Source: Actinopolyspora alba
Lineage (GTDB): Bacteria > Actinomycetota > Actinomycetes > Mycobacteriales > Pseudonocardiaceae
Direction: 5' to 3'
Length of the DNA: 64,000 nucleotides
Assembly (NCBI RefSeq): GCF_900112765.1
Contig: NZ_FOMZ01000002.1
Span: forward strand, 310,001-374,000
Part shown: positions 17,607-26,692 of the stretch, piece after piece
Layout of the letters: each line of letters begins with the position of its first letter
Numbering within the stretch: position 1 is the first letter of the stretch
The notes under the pieces: model-generated
Database searches by the model: none
What the model was told of the DNA's origin: nothing
What the model saw: the letters and a program-made list of their open reading frames with translations, nothing else
Program-made: the position numbers and the translations under genes

Positions 17607-18476
17607 TTGCGCCCCTGGACCACGCGCACGTTGAACGCTGTTGTTGTGGCCGCGGGGTTCGCCGCAGCCGGAACGGGAGTGGCAGCCGCCGACTCCCCCG
17701 AAGCAACGACGCCGGACCTCACCAAGCCGGACCTCTCCCAGGTTCCCGACGAGATCGACTTCACCGCCCCGCTGGACACCTGCAAGAACCCGGGTGGTGT
17801 CCCCGGACGGGAGAAGATGCCCTGCGCTGACACCACGCTGCGCACGAACGCCCCCAACCTCGTCAAGGAGGTCGGCACCGAGATCGCCAGGCTCGGCCAC
17901 GGTGTCGCCGACGAGGTCCGTGACGGCGAACCGACACTGCAGTCCGGTGAGGCGACCAGGTTGCTCGGTCAGGTGGCGACCACCACCGCGCGAGCCGAGC
18001 AGTGGACCAAGACCCGGCCGGAGATCGGCGTCAACGTCCGGCCCGACCACACCGGTGTGTTGCGGGAGAAGACCGATAACGCCGAGTTGCTCGACGCCGA
18101 GGTCGGGCCGCGCGGCGAGAACCACGAAGGTTTTTCCACAGTGGACACCGCTGTGGACGCCACCGTCGCGCAGGGCTACGACACCAAGCCGCTGACCAAC
18201 CCGGTCGGGGCTGTGGGCAAGGTGGCCGAGAACAATCCGCTGCGGATGTCCGGCAAGCCGGTCGAGCTACCCCAGGTGGAACACGTGGTTCCCGCGACGA
18301 AGCAGGTTCCGACGGTTCGCAGGCTGGACGACAACCCCTCCGGAGCGGTGCGGGACGCGGCGACCGGCCTGGTCGAGAACCCTTCGGAAACACTGTCACT
18401 GGGCAAGGGAACCAGCCTCAACGAGGGAAGGACCCTGCCCGTCGGTGAAGTGCTCCGCAACGCGGCGCTGAACTGA
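17607..18476 (+). CDS. Secreted protein of unknown function
   Basis: This is a 289-residue protein starting at TTG 17607, with AAGGAG at 17593-17598. It has a Sec signal peptide (basic RPWTTR, hydrophobic VVVAAGFAAAGTGV, AAA-type cleavage near residue 28). The mature part is hydrophilic, with two early cysteines (in LDTCKNPGG and MPCADTT) and recurring TNP, GAVGKVAEN and VRDAATGLVENP segments that suggest weak internal repeats. There are no catalytic motifs and no sortase signal. It ends in LRNAALN. It is probably exported to the cell surface or medium. I do not recognise the family. Confidence 0.75.
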   Translation: MRPWTTRTLNAVVVAAGFAAAGTGVAAADSPEATTPDLTKPDLSQVPDEIDFTAPLDTCKNPGGVPGREKMPCADTTLRTNAPNLVKEVGTEIARLGHGVADEVRDGEPTLQSGEATRLLGQVATTTARAEQWTKTRPEIGVNVRPDHTGVLREKTDNAELLDAEVGPRGENHEGFSTVDTAVDATVAQGYDTKPLTNPVGAVGKVAENNPLRMSGKPVELPQVEHVVPATKQVPTVRRLDDNPSGAVRDAATGLVENPSETLSLGKGTSLNEGRTLPVGEVLRNAALN

Positions 18477-18481
18477 CCGCC

Positions 18482-18516
18482 GCTCGGGCGCGGGGTCTCC
18501 TCTCCCGCGCCCGAGC
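18482..18516. terminator. Strong intrinsic terminator
   Basis: GCTCGGGCGCGGG pairs perfectly with CCCGCGCCCGAGC across a 9-base loop, six bases beyond the stop of the secreted-protein gene. Confidence 0.8.
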
Positions 18517-18532
18517 CGTACGGGCGCTCTCG

Positions 18533-18578
18533 AACCACACGGACAGCCGGAACCACACGGGCAGCCGGAACCGCACGG
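18533..18578. repeat. Short tandem repeat, period 18
   Basis: Two full copies of AACCACACGG(A/G)CAGCCGG and a partial third copy (AACCGCACGG) lie between the terminator and the end of the broken DUF1996 gene. No function is apparent. Confidence 0.8.
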
Positions 18579-18632
18579 CTTTCGGGACAACGAGCACCAC
18601 GACGACCGGGACGGCACCGGTGGCCGAATCGG

Positions 18633-19573
18633 TCATTCGACGTCAGGGCGTCCGGGAAGTCGGTAGTTCTCCCCGAGCGCCGCGCCCCGGTCCGGCTTGT
18701 ACTGGTCGAAACCGCGGGGATCGCACTGCAGGCCGCCGTTGATGCAGTGGCTCACCAACGCCTACAAGGTCCGCGGATCCCACGCGTTGATGAAGTCGTA
18801 GTGCCAGGAATAGCCCTCACCGCTGGCAAGCCGGACATCGGACATGTCCCCGTCCACCGGGAAAGCCATCTTGAACTCCAGCATCGGCACCGCGACCGGA
18901 TGCGTGTCGGGGCAGGCCCCGTCGGTCGGGTAGGCCATGTGGCTGCGATGGTCCACTGAGTCGAGATGCACCCCGTCCCAGCAGCTGGGCGCCTGGAAAC
19001 GGATGTTGAGCTGACTGCCCTCCGGGCAGCCGCTGGCGGGAAAGTTCCAGTTGTGCGTGTCGTTGCCGCACTCCCATCCCTCCACCGCGCCGGGCGAGTT
19101 CCGGAACTCCTCCTCGGTGTTGGAAGGATTGCCCGCTATGAAGCGCAGTCCCTGCGGGAAGGACTGAACGCTCTGATAGTCGATTATTCCGGATTTGTAG
19201 TAGATTACCCGTTTCCGATGGGCTCGATCGGCTCGTCGTTCTTGTAGAGCGTCGGGAACCAGTAGGCGGAGAGATCGTCCGGATTGAGGCAGGTGGTCGA
19301 TCCGACGCCGGCGTCCGACAACGAGTCCGTCGTGGACTCGGCATCGGTTCCGGTGTTGCCCGGGAAAGTGTGGTCGTGCGATGTCCCCGACTCACCGGGG
19401 AAGACGATGGGGTCGTCCTTGGCACGATGGGAGAACGAGCAGTCGACCTGGAACTCGTGGTGCGTGACCAGCGGCGTGGCACTCGTCTCCGCCTGGGGTG
19501 CCGCGGCGAGCAGCGCCGCGGCGACAACCGTGGCCACACCGCCGCACAGGGGCTTCACGATGCTGCGTAACAC
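18633..19573 (-). pseudogene. DUF1996 secreted protein, broken by a frameshift and a stop codon
   Basis: The N-terminal part has a signal-like helix (GVATVVAAALLAAAP) and the DUF1996 opening HHEFQVDCSFSHRAKDDPIV, then GTSHDHTFPGNTGT and YWFPTLY. The frame hits TAA at about 19205-19207. The conserved continuation VIYYKSGIIDYQSVQSFPQG starts one base out of frame, as if one G were lost near 19210. The second part (WECGNDTHNWNF, WDGVHLDSVDHRSHMAYP) reaches TAG at 18759-18761 directly after DPRTL. In the same frame beyond it the family's C-terminus follows (ALVSHCINGGLQCDPRGFDQ) up to a TGA at 18633. Two independent lesions make it a pseudogene unless the sequence is wrong. The likely original start is GTG 19573. 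Confidence 0.85.
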
Positions 19574-19984
19574 GGATCCTGCCGGGGAACGGAACAATCG
19601 CGTTCCCGGAACGGAGCACGAAAACGCGAATCCGGCCACGAACCGGGCGACCACTCGTGCACCCCGCTCGGGAACGCTGCCGCAGCAGATTGCGCAATTC
19701 CAGTCGCCAGTGTCAACCGAATACCCCCGTTCCACGGGCGAACCGAAATTCCTTTCCCCGCTTTTCCCGGGAAAGAATTGTTCAGCGCAACCGGAATGCG
19801 GGAAATTTGCTCTCCGGGGCTCAGCGACGTTGCCCCACTCGGATCCAATCCGGTTTTTCGCCCCGACAACGGCCGGATCCCTCGAAGCGGGGCCGGAAAC
19901 GAAGTGAGCGGGCCGCCTCCCCCGCCCAGGGAGGCGACCCGCTCACGTCTCGTTGAAGTTTTCCGGTCGGGTTGTCGGGACGCG
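19574..19984. other. Intergenic region with a terminator and no gene
   Basis: There is no credible coding frame. GTGAGCGGG (19904-19912) pairs with CCCGCTCAC (19938-19946), with a nested GCCTCCC/GGGAGGC stem. It is probably the terminator of the fadA-fadB transcript, which ends at 20045. Several shorter inverted repeats with TCCCGGGAA-like cores lie at 19590-19780. Confidence 0.5.
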
Positions 19985-20038
19985 CCACCCGGCGGAACCT
20001 CCCGTCGGCTCTCGCTCCGGGTGGCCCGACATCGGACA
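19985..20038 (-). repeat. Dispersed structured repeat R5 (partial)
   Basis: Only the arm with GGTTCCGCC, the GCGAGAGCCG segment and part of the inner region (GATGTCGGG) are present, read on the minus strand. The other half is missing. Unlike R1-R4, the conserved end points away from the neighbouring gene end (fadB stop at 20045). Confidence 0.6.
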
Positions 20039-20044
20039 GGTGGA

Positions 20045-22267
20045 TCAGGCCGCGGCGGCGGCCACGATCTCCCTGTCCGGTTCCCCGATCTCGAAGACCT
20101 CACCGGATTCGGCCCTGGCAACCAGGGAGGCGGGGGGCTCGAACCGGGCACCGTACTGTTCGGCCAGCTGCCGGGCACGTGCCACGAAACCGCGCAGTCC
20201 GCCCTCGTAACCGTTCATGTACTGCACCACGCCGCCGGTTCCGGGCGGGAAACCGATCCCGAAGATCGAGCCGATGTTGGCGTCCGGCACGGAGGTGAGC
20301 ACCCCCTCGTCCAGGCAGCGCACCGTTTCCAGTGCCTGCACGAACAGCATGCGTTCCCGCAGGTCGTGCAGCACGATCCGTGCCGGGTCGACCCCGTCGG
20401 TACCGAAGTGTTCGCCCAGTCCGCTCCACAACCCCAACCGACTGCCGTCCTCGGAGTACTCGTAGAAACCGGCACCGGAGGAACGTCCCTCGCGGCCGAA
20501 CTCCTCGACCATCCGATCCAGGATGGGATCCGCCGGGTGGTCGCTCCAGCTGCCGCCCGCGGCCTCGACCGCCTTGCGAGTCTCCTCCCGGATCTTGCGG
20601 GGCAGCGTGAGGGTGAGCTCGTCGTACAGCTGCAGCACCGGGGCGGGAAAGCCCGCCTGCGAGGCGGCCTGCTCGATCGAGGGGGCAGGTATCCCCTCGC
20701 CCAGCATCGCCACTCCCTCGTTGAGGAAGGTGCCGATCACGCGGCTGGTGAAAAAGCCCCGACTGTCCTGCACCACGATCGGTGTCTTGTTGATCTGACG
20801 GACCACGTCGAAGGCCCTTGCCAGCGCACGGTCACTGGTGCGCTCGCCGCGAATGATCTCGACCAGCGGCATTTTGTCCACCGGCGAGAAGAAGTGCAGC
20901 CCGATGAAGTCCTCCGGCCTGCTCGCCCCCTCCGCGAGGTCGGTGATCGGCAGTGTGGAGGTGTTCGAGGTGAGCAGCGCGTCACTGTCGATGTACTGCT
21001 CGGCCTCGGCGTAGACCCGGTGCTTGACCTCGGGGTCCTCGAAGACCGCCTCGATGACGAGGTCGCAACCCTCCAGCTCTCGCGCCTGGTCGGTGGCGGT
21101 GATCCTGGCGAGCACGTCATCGCGTTCCCGCTCGGTGATCCTGCCCTTGTGCAGTGCCTTGTCCAGCACCTTGGCCGAGTACTGCTTGCCCTTCTCCGCG
21201 GACTCGGCGGAGACGTCCTTGAGCACGACCCGCATTCCCGCCTTGGCACAGACGTAGGCGATGCCCGCCCCCATCATGCCGCCACCGAGCACACCGACCT
21301 TCTCGGCCGACCACTGCGGCTGTCCGTCCGGCCTGCTACCACCGGAGTTGATGTGCTCCAGGTCGAAGAAGAACGCCTTGCTCATGTTCTTCGAGGTCTG
21401 CCCGCACATCAACTCGACGAAGTAGCGCCCCTCGATGGTGAAGGCGGTGTCCACGTCGACCTGTGCGCCCTCCACCGCGGCGCAGAGGATGTTCTTGGGA
21501 GCGGGCAGGTCGGCGCCCTTGAGCTGTTTGCGCACGTTGGCGGGGAACGCGGGCAGATTGGCCGCGAACTTCGGATCGGAGGGGGTGCCGCCGGGGATCC
21601 GGAAACCCTTGCGATCCCAGGGCTGGCTCGCTTCCGGGTTCTCCCTGATCCATTCCCTGGCGCGCCTTAGCATGGCGTCCCGGTCGTCGACTACCTCGTC
21701 GATCAGCCCGATCTCGCGCGCCTTCTCCGGGCGCAGCCGCTGGCCCTGCGTGAGCACCCCGAGCAGCGCGTCGGCTATGCCGAGCATCCGCACGGTACGA
21801 ACGACACCACCACCGCCGGGCAACAGGCCGAGGCTCACCTCGGGAAAACCGAACCTGGCCTTGGGCGAGTCCAGCGCGACGCGGTGATGGCAGGCCAGCG
21901 CGATCTCCAGCCCACCGCCGAGCGCCGTACCGTTGAGGGCGGCGACGACCGGCACGCCGAGGGTTTCCAACCTGCGGAGCTGCTGCTTGGCGGCGGTGCT
22001 GCTCTCGGCGGCACGCGTCACGTTCTCGGGACGCGCCTTGATCAGCTCCCGCAGGTCACCACCGGCGAAGAAGGTGCTCTTTCCCGAGGTGAGGATCACC
22101 CCGCTGATGCTCTCGCGTTCGCTCTCCAGCCGCTGCACGGTTTGTTCCATGGAACGCAGGTAGCGCTCGTTCATGGTGTTGGCCTGCTGCTCCGGGTCGT
22201 CGAGGGTGAGAACGACGACGCCGTCGGCGTCGGGACCCTCCCAGCGGATGGTGCTCTGTTCGCTCAT
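20045..22267 (-). CDS. fadB: Fatty-acid oxidation complex subunit alpha (enoyl-CoA hydratase / 3-hydroxyacyl-CoA dehydrogenase)
   Basis: This is a 740-residue fused enzyme. The enoyl-CoA hydratase domain (about 10-200) has the oxyanion-hole segments GGDLRELIKARP and ALNGTALGGGLEIALACHHR. The 3-hydroxyacyl-CoA dehydrogenase N-domain has the NAD motif GVLGGGMMGAGIAYVCAKAG (about 325-345). The following segment GLHFFSPVDKMPLVEIIRG is characteristic, and the two C-terminal domains follow. AAGGA precedes ATG 22267 with good spacing. It converts trans-2-enoyl-CoA to 3-ketoacyl-CoA in two steps. The thiolase gene fadA lies 156 bases upstream on the same strand, completing the cycle. Confidence 0.95.
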   Translation of the reverse strand: MSEQSTIRWEGPDADGVVVLTLDDPEQQANTMNERYLRSMEQTVQRLESERESISGVILTSGKSTFFAGGDLRELIKARPENVTRAAESSTAAKQQLRRLETLGVPVVAALNGTALGGGLEIALACHHRVALDSPKARFGFPEVSLGLLPGGGGVVRTVRMLGIADALLGVLTQGQRLRPEKAREIGLIDEVVDDRDAMLRRAREWIRENPEASQPWDRKGFRIPGGTPSDPKFAANLPAFPANVRKQLKGADLPAPKNILCAAVEGAQVDVDTAFTIEGRYFVELMCGQTSKNMSKAFFFDLEHINSGGSRPDGQPQWSAEKVGVLGGGMMGAGIAYVCAKAGMRVVLKDVSAESAEKGKQYSAKVLDKALHKGRITERERDDVLARITATDQARELEGCDLVIEAVFEDPEVKHRVYAEAEQYIDSDALLTSNTSTLPITDLAEGASRPEDFIGLHFFSPVDKMPLVEIIRGERTSDRALARAFDVVRQINKTPIVVQDSRGFFTSRVIGTFLNEGVAMLGEGIPAPSIEQAASQAGFPAPVLQLYDELTLTLPRKIREETRKAVEAAGGSWSDHPADPILDRMVEEFGREGRSSGAGFYEYSEDGSRLGLWSGLGEHFGTDGVDPARIVLHDLRERMLFVQALETVRCLDEGVLTSVPDANIGSIFGIGFPPGTGGVVQYMNGYEGGLRGFVARARQLAEQYGARFEPPASLVARAESGEVFEIGEPDREIVAAAAA

Positions 22268-22392
22268 TGATCCGTCCTTGGAAGCTGGTTTCGGAAGTTG
22301 GTCGGGTGGCCTGGGTGGAGTGAATGAACCGCGCGGCCCGAAATTCGGCCGGAGTGGCCGAACCGGTCGCGGCTCGGCAGCCGGGATCCGGT

Positions 22393-22432
22393 GGCTCCGG
22401 GTTCTACCCGGCGGCTCCGGGTTCTACTCGGT
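22393..22432. repeat. 20-base tandem duplication over the fadA stop codon
   Basis: GGCTCCGGGTTCTACCCGGC is followed directly by GGCTCCGGGTTCTACTCGGT. The second copy includes the last codons and TAG stop of fadA (22424-22426). The duplication therefore extends the 3' untranslated side, not the protein. Confidence 0.75.
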
Positions 22433-23641
22433 CACTCGTTCGACGATCGTCGCGATTCCCATTCCGCCCCCGATGCACAGCGTCGCCAGGCCGTAGCGCT
22501 GGCCGCGTCGTTCGAGTTCGTCGACGAGCGTGCCCAGGATCATCGCCCCGGTCGCACCGAGGGGGTGTCCCATCGCGATCGCGCCGCCGTTGACGTTGAC
22601 CTTCTCGTGCGGGACGCCGAAGTCCTTCATGAACTTCAGCGGCACGGCCGCGAACGCCTCGTTGATCTCGACGAGGTCGATGTCGGAGATGTCGAGCTCC
22701 GCCTTGCCCAGCGCCTTGCGGACGGCGGGCCCCGGGCCGGTGAGCATGATCGTCGGGTCCGCGCCGCTGAGGGCGGCGGAGACGACGCGGGCGCGCGGTC
22801 GCATCCCGCTGCGCTCGCCGAACCGCTCACCACCGATCAGGGTGAGTGCGGCTCCGTCCACGATGCCCGAGGAGTTGCCGGGCGTGTGCACGTGGTTGAT
22901 CTTCTCGACCCAGTGGTACTTCTGCTGGGCGACGGCGTCGAAACCGCCCATGTCGCCGATGCCCGCGAACGAGGGTTCCAGACCGGCCAGCCCCTCGACG
23001 GTGGTGTTGGGCCTGACGTGTTCGTCGCGCTCCAGGACGGTCATGCCGTTGCGGTCGCTCACCCCGACGACGGATTCGGAGAAGCGGCCGTCGGCCCACG
23101 CCTTGGCGGCGCGCGTCTGCGACTCGGCGGCGAAGGCGTCGACCGCGTCCCGGTCGAAGCCTTCCAGGGTGGCGATCAGATCGGCACCGATTCCCTGCGG
23201 GACGAAGGACGTTTCCAGGTTCGTCTCGGGGTCCATCGCCCAGGCTCCGCCGTCGGTTCCCATGGGTACGCGGGACATGGACTCGACCCCGCCGGCCAGC
23301 ACGGCGTCCTCCCAACCGGAACGGATCTTCTGGGCGGCGGTGTTCACGGCTTCCAGCCCGGAGGCGCAGAACCGGTTGAGCTGCACGCCGCTGACGGTTT
23401 CGGGAAGTCCTGCCGCGAGCGCGGCTGCCTTGGCGATGTCACCGCCCTGGTCACCTACCGGTGTGACGACGCCGAGCACCAGGTCGTCGAGAACTTCCGG
23501 GTCCAGGTTGGGGTGACGGCGGCGCAGCTCCTCCACCAGCCCGACGACGAGGCTGATCGGCTTCGTCCCGTACAGCGCGCCGGATTTCTTGCCGCGACCG
23601 CGCGGAGTGCGGATCGCGTCGTAGACAAAGGCCTCGGACAT
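22424..23641 (-). CDS. fadA: Acetyl-CoA C-acyltransferase (3-ketoacyl-CoA thiolase)
   Basis: This is a 405-residue thiolase. The nucleophilic Cys is in [11 protein letters not shown] (about residue 90). The thiolase motifs [11 protein letters not shown] and [15 protein letters not shown] (catalytic His) and the second Cys in LCIGGGMG are all intact. The start is ATG 23641 with GAGGAGG nine bases upstream. It cleaves 3-ketoacyl-CoA to acetyl-CoA and a shortened acyl-CoA. It is the first gene of the fadA-fadB transcript. A promoter-overlapping inverted repeat at 23683-23703 suggests ligand-dependent repression. Confidence 0.95.
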   Translation of the reverse strand: MSEAFVYDAIRTPRGRGKKSGALYGTKPISLVVGLVEELRRRHPNLDPEVLDDLVLGVVTPVGDQGGDIAKAAALAAGLPETVSGVQLNRFCASGLEAVNTAAQKIRSGWEDAVLAGGVESMSRVPMGTDGGAWAMDPETNLETSFVPQGIGADLIATLEGFDRDAVDAFAAESQTRAAKAWADGRFSESVVGVSDRNGMTVLERDEHVRPNTTVEGLAGLEPSFAGIGDMGGFDAVAQQKYHWVEKINHVHTPGNSSGIVDGAALTLIGGERFGERSGMRPRARVVSAALSGADPTIMLTGPGPAVRKALGKAELDISDIDLVEINEAFAAVPLKFMKDFGVPHEKVNVNGGAIAMGHPLGATGAMILGTLVDELERRGQRYGLATLCIGGGMGIATIVERVTE

Positions 23642-23682
23642 GTGTGGGGTGCCTCCTCGTTGCGGCTGTCCTCCAGGGAGAG

Positions 23683-23703
23683 TGTGACACCAAGACTGTC
23701 ACA
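23683..23703. promoter_or_regulatory. Inverted-repeat operator overlapping the fadA promoter
   Basis: TGTGACA (23683-23689) and TGTCACA (23697-23703) are perfect 7-base arms with a 7-base spacer. On the minus strand TTGACT at 23702-23707 could be the -35 hexamer, so the operator sits between -35 and -10. The regulator is not in this window. Confidence 0.5.
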
Positions 23704-23827
23704 GTCAATAGGATATATTCTCCCGGAACCGGTGGGGTGCAGTACCTGCTCGATGTCGGGCCGCCCGGAACGAGAACCGGCGGAAAGTTCCACCGAACGG
23801 GCATCCCGACGAGCCGACGGGCCCCGC

Positions 23828-25162
23828 TCAGGCGGAGTCGCGCAGCAGCGACTCGACCGAACGGCCGCGGATCGCGGCGTCGAGCAGCTGCACCGTGTGT
23901 GCCATCGGCATTCGCTCCCCCTTGGCGCGCAGCGCCGTCCGGATCTGCATCGAGCAACCCGGGTTGGCGGTCACCAGCAGGTCGGCCCCGGTGTCGAGCA
24001 CGTTGTCGGCCTTGCGCGCACCGAGCTCGGCCGCGGCCACGGGACGCAGCAGGTTGTAGACCCCGGCCGACCCACAGCACAGCTCGCCACGGTTGATCTC
24101 ACGCAGTTCGAGTCCGGGAATCGTCCGCAGCAGTTCACGGGGTTGGGCACGGACACCCTGACCGTGACTGAGGTGGCAGGCGTCGTGATAGGCGATCCGC
24201 ACCGGCAGCGAACCGCGCGTCGCCACCGGCCCCAGTTCGACGAGCACTTCGGAGACGTCGCGCACCCGCTCGGCGAACTCCGCCGCGCGCGGGGAGTACA
24301 ACGGGTCCCCCGCGAGCAATCGCGGGTACTCCTTCATCGCCGAACCGCAACCCGCCGAGTTGACCACCACGTAGTCCACCCCGGCGGTGTCGAACGCGTC
24401 CAGGGTTGCCCGCGCGAACCGTTCGGCCTCCCGCTCGCGACCGGAGTGCTCACTCAACGCACCGCAACATCCCTGGGCGGGCGGAATCACCACCTCGCAG
24501 CCCTCCGCGGCGAGCACCCTCGCGGTCGCCGCGTTGACGTCCGGGAAGAAGGCGTGCTGCACGCAGCCGGTGAGCATGCCCACGACGGCTCGACGCGGAC
24601 CGGCGGCGGGCACCCGGTCGGGAAGCGGCGCGGCGCGCCTTATCGGGGGTGCGAGCGACTCCATCGTGCGCACCTCGGCGGGCAGCTTGTTCAGCAGTCC
24701 GCTGCGCCGCAGCAGAGCTCCGATCCCGAGGCGCTGGTACAGCGCCAGTGGGCCGCGCAGCAGGCGCAGGCGGCGTCGGTGGGGAAAGAGCGCGAAGATC
24801 GCCGCGCGCCACCAGCGCTGCCACCTCCCGCGGGGATGGTTACGTTCCACCTGCGCACGGGTCTGGCTGAGCAGCGTGCCGTACTGCACCCCCGACGGAC
24901 AGGCAGTCACGCAGGCCATGCAACCCAGGCAGTTGTCGAAGTGCTCGACCATGCTCTCCGAGAGGGGCTCCCCGTCGAGGCCCGCTTCCATCAGGTGAAT
25001 GCGTCCACGCGGCGAATCCATCTCCTCGCCCCACAGCTCGTAGGTGGGGCAGGTGGGCAGACAGAATCCACAGTGCACACAGTCGTCGATCAGTCCCCGC
25101 TCGGGCGGGTTGAACACGTCGAACGCACCGTCCGGACCGGAACGCTCCGAGCCCTCACTCAT
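23828..25162 (-). CDS. glcF: Glycolate oxidase iron-sulfur subunit
   Basis: This is a 444-residue protein. Two 4Fe-4S binding motifs appear as CVHCGFCLPTCP (about 30-41) and CLGCMACVTACPSG (about 95-108). Two cysteine-rich CCG domains follow (GCVQHAFFP, GCCGALS, and later YHDACHLSHGQGV, GELCCGSAG, NPGCSMQ). It starts at ATG 25162 or the adjacent GTG 25165, with AGGGGG upstream. It carries electrons from the flavin subunits GlcD/GlcE to the membrane quinone pool. It lies downstream of glcD-glcE on the same strand, but a 240-base gap containing repeat R3 and a possible promoter separates them. Confidence 0.9.
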   Translation of the reverse strand: MSEGSERSGPDGAFDVFNPPERGLIDDCVHCGFCLPTCPTYELWGEEMDSPRGRIHLMEAGLDGEPLSESMVEHFDNCLGCMACVTACPSGVQYGTLLSQTRAQVERNHPRGRWQRWWRAAIFALFPHRRRLRLLRGPLALYQRLGIGALLRRSGLLNKLPAEVRTMESLAPPIRRAAPLPDRVPAAGPRRAVVGMLTGCVQHAFFPDVNAATARVLAAEGCEVVIPPAQGCCGALSEHSGREREAERFARATLDAFDTAGVDYVVVNSAGCGSAMKEYPRLLAGDPLYSPRAAEFAERVRDVSEVLVELGPVATRGSLPVRIAYHDACHLSHGQGVRAQPRELLRTIPGLELREINRGELCCGSAGVYNLLRPVAAAELGARKADNVLDTGADLLVTANPGCSMQIRTALRAKGERMPMAHTVQLLDAAIRGRSVESLLRDSA

Positions 25163-25182
25163 CACTGCCCCCTGGTCAGCTA

Positions 25183-25209
25183 TCTACTGTAGACACCGTG
25201 GTGTCGAAC
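25183..25209. promoter_or_regulatory. Putative operator upstream of glcF
   Basis: CTACTGTAG (25184-25192) is followed by a perfect inverted repeat GACACC-GT-GGTGTC (25192-25205) and GAAC. The minus-strand word GTTCGACACCAC (25198-25209) recurs exactly at 28321-28332 before glcD, beside another CTAC/GTAG palindrome. This suggests one regulator for both transcripts. Confidence 0.5.
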
Positions 25210-25255
25210 CACCGCTCCCGCACTCACGCAGGCCAAACTCCCACCACTCCCGGCG

Positions 25256-25367
25256 TCGGCACCGCCGCGGGTTCTCTCGGGTGGTGCTCGTGAGGAAGGC
25301 CCGACGTGGCGTAGGCCGCTACTCGAGGTCGGGCACCCGGAGCGAGCGCCGCCCGAGAGGTTCCGCC
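25256..25367 (+). repeat. Dispersed structured repeat R3
   Basis: The family arms GCACCGCCGCGGGTTCTC and CGAGAGGTTCCGCC are present. The inner stem is GCCCGAC (25299-25305) with GTCGGGC (25328-25334), and the loop again contains GTAG...CTAC. The conserved end lies 38 bases beyond the glcE stop (25406). It separates glcE from glcF. Confidence 0.75.
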
Positions 25368-25405
25368 GAACGACCACCTACGGCGACCGAGCCGGCAGTG
25401 CGACA

Positions 25406-26692
25406 TCAGAGGCCTCCCACGAAACGCCCGGGTGCTAGCCGGTACTCCGGGTCGAACTGCTCCTTGACCCGGCGCAGCAGGTTGAACACTCCCGGCTCCG
25501 GTGTCTCCCAGGGATCGACCAGCTCCAGCACCGCGACCGGCGCGCGCAACACCGTGGTGTGACCGTGCAGCCGAGCGCTCGCGGCCCGCAACCGGGAAAC
25601 CGCAGCAGCGGTCCGGGCGGCTCCGGCTTCGGCCGGGACACCCCCCAGCAGCACTCCGGCACCCGCCGACCCGCGCACGGCCAGCGGCACCCCGGCCTCC
25701 CGCGCCGACCGCTCGGCGTGGTCCAGCAGCGACGCGAGCTCGGCCGGTTCCGCGGCGAAGCGCAGCCCGGTCGCCGTGCCGGGGTCGAACGGATACTCGC
25801 CCCACCACGACGGTGCGGCGCGTTCCACACCGGCGGTGACGTCCAGTTCCGTACCGAGCCACTCGGCCAGCTGCCACGCACGCTGCTCGGTCGCTCCCGG
25901 CATGCCCTCCAACTGCGCGCAGACCTCGAAGGGGGAATCAGAGTCCGGCCGGTCGAGCTCGATTCCGGTGGGCGCGGCCTGCGAGGAGCGCAGCGAGCGC
26001 ACCGCTGCCGCCGCCGCGTCGGCACGGGGCACGCGCAGCGTGACCCACCGGTACTCGGCCGCCAACGGGTGCAACCGGAAGGTCGTCTCGGCGATCACAC
26101 CGAGGGTGCCGTAGGAACCGGTGTAGAGCTTGCCGAGGTCGTAACCGGCTACGTTCTTGACCACCTTGCCGCCGGAAGCGGTGATCTCACCGTCGGCACG
26201 AACCACCCGGACACCGATGAGCAGGTCCCGCACCGTGCCGAACAGCTGACGGCAGGGGCCGGCGGAGGCGGTGGCGACGATTCCGCCGAGAGTGGCGCCG
26301 GGCAACGGGTGATCCACGGAAAGCTGCTGCCCCGCCGCCGCGACGGTCCGCCGGACCAGGGAAAGCGGGGTGCCCGCCGTGGCACGCAGCACCAGGTCGC
26401 CCGAGGCGTGCTCCAGCACACCCTCGGTTCCCGAGGTGTCGAGAACCAGGTCCACACCGCTGGGCGCCGCACCCCAGTCCAGCTTGCTGCCCCCGCCGCG
26501 CGGCACTACCCGCAGCCGGTGCGCGGCGGCCACGCGCAGTACCTCCGATATCTGCTCCGTGCTGTTCACCCGCGCCACCCAGCGCGGGGGCACTCCCCGC
26601 ACCGCGTCGGCCTCCGTGGCGTCGTGCAGATCGTCGGTGCCCAGCACGTCCGCCAGTTCGGTGCGTGCGGAGTCCACGGTCCGAGAAGTCAT
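25406..26692 (-). CDS. glcE: Glycolate oxidase FAD-binding subunit
   Basis: This is a 428-residue protein starting at ATG 26692, which overlaps the glcD stop (TGATG), so the two are translationally coupled. The FAD-binding (PCMH-type) domain shows RVVPRGGGSKLDWGAAPSG, VDHPLPGATLGGIVATASAG and KVVKNVAGYDLGKLYTGSYG. It is shorter than GlcD, as expected for GlcE. With GlcD and GlcF it forms the glycolate dehydrogenase that oxidises glycolate to glyoxylate. A longer start at 26800 would run through the glcD 3' end and is unlikely. Confidence 0.9.
   Translation of the reverse strand: MTSRTVDSARTELADVLGTDDLHDATEADAVRGVPPRWVARVNSTEQISEVLRVAAAHRLRVVPRGGGSKLDWGAAPSGVDLVLDTSGTEGVLEHASGDLVLRATAGTPLSLVRRTVAAAGQQLSVDHPLPGATLGGIVATASAGPCRQLFGTVRDLLIGVRVVRADGEITASGGKVVKNVAGYDLGKLYTGSYGTLGVIAETTFRLHPLAAEYRWVTLRVPRADAAAAAVRSLRSSQAAPTGIELDRPDSDSPFEVCAQLEGMPGATEQRAWQLAEWLGTELDVTAGVERAAPSWWGEYPFDPGTATGLRFAAEPAELASLLDHAERSAREAGVPLAVRGSAGAGVLLGGVPAEAGAARTAAAVSRLRAASARLHGHTTVLRAPVAVLELVDPWETPEPGVFNLLRRVKEQFDPEYRLAPGRFVGGL

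Noticed and set aside
19778-21670. 630-codon plus-strand frame opposite fadB
   Set aside because: Antisense to a complete, motif-bearing FadB. High GC content keeps this frame free of stops.
22391-25192. 933-codon plus-strand frame opposite fadA and glcF
   Set aside because: It spans two well-supported genes and the promoter between them and has no protein-like composition.
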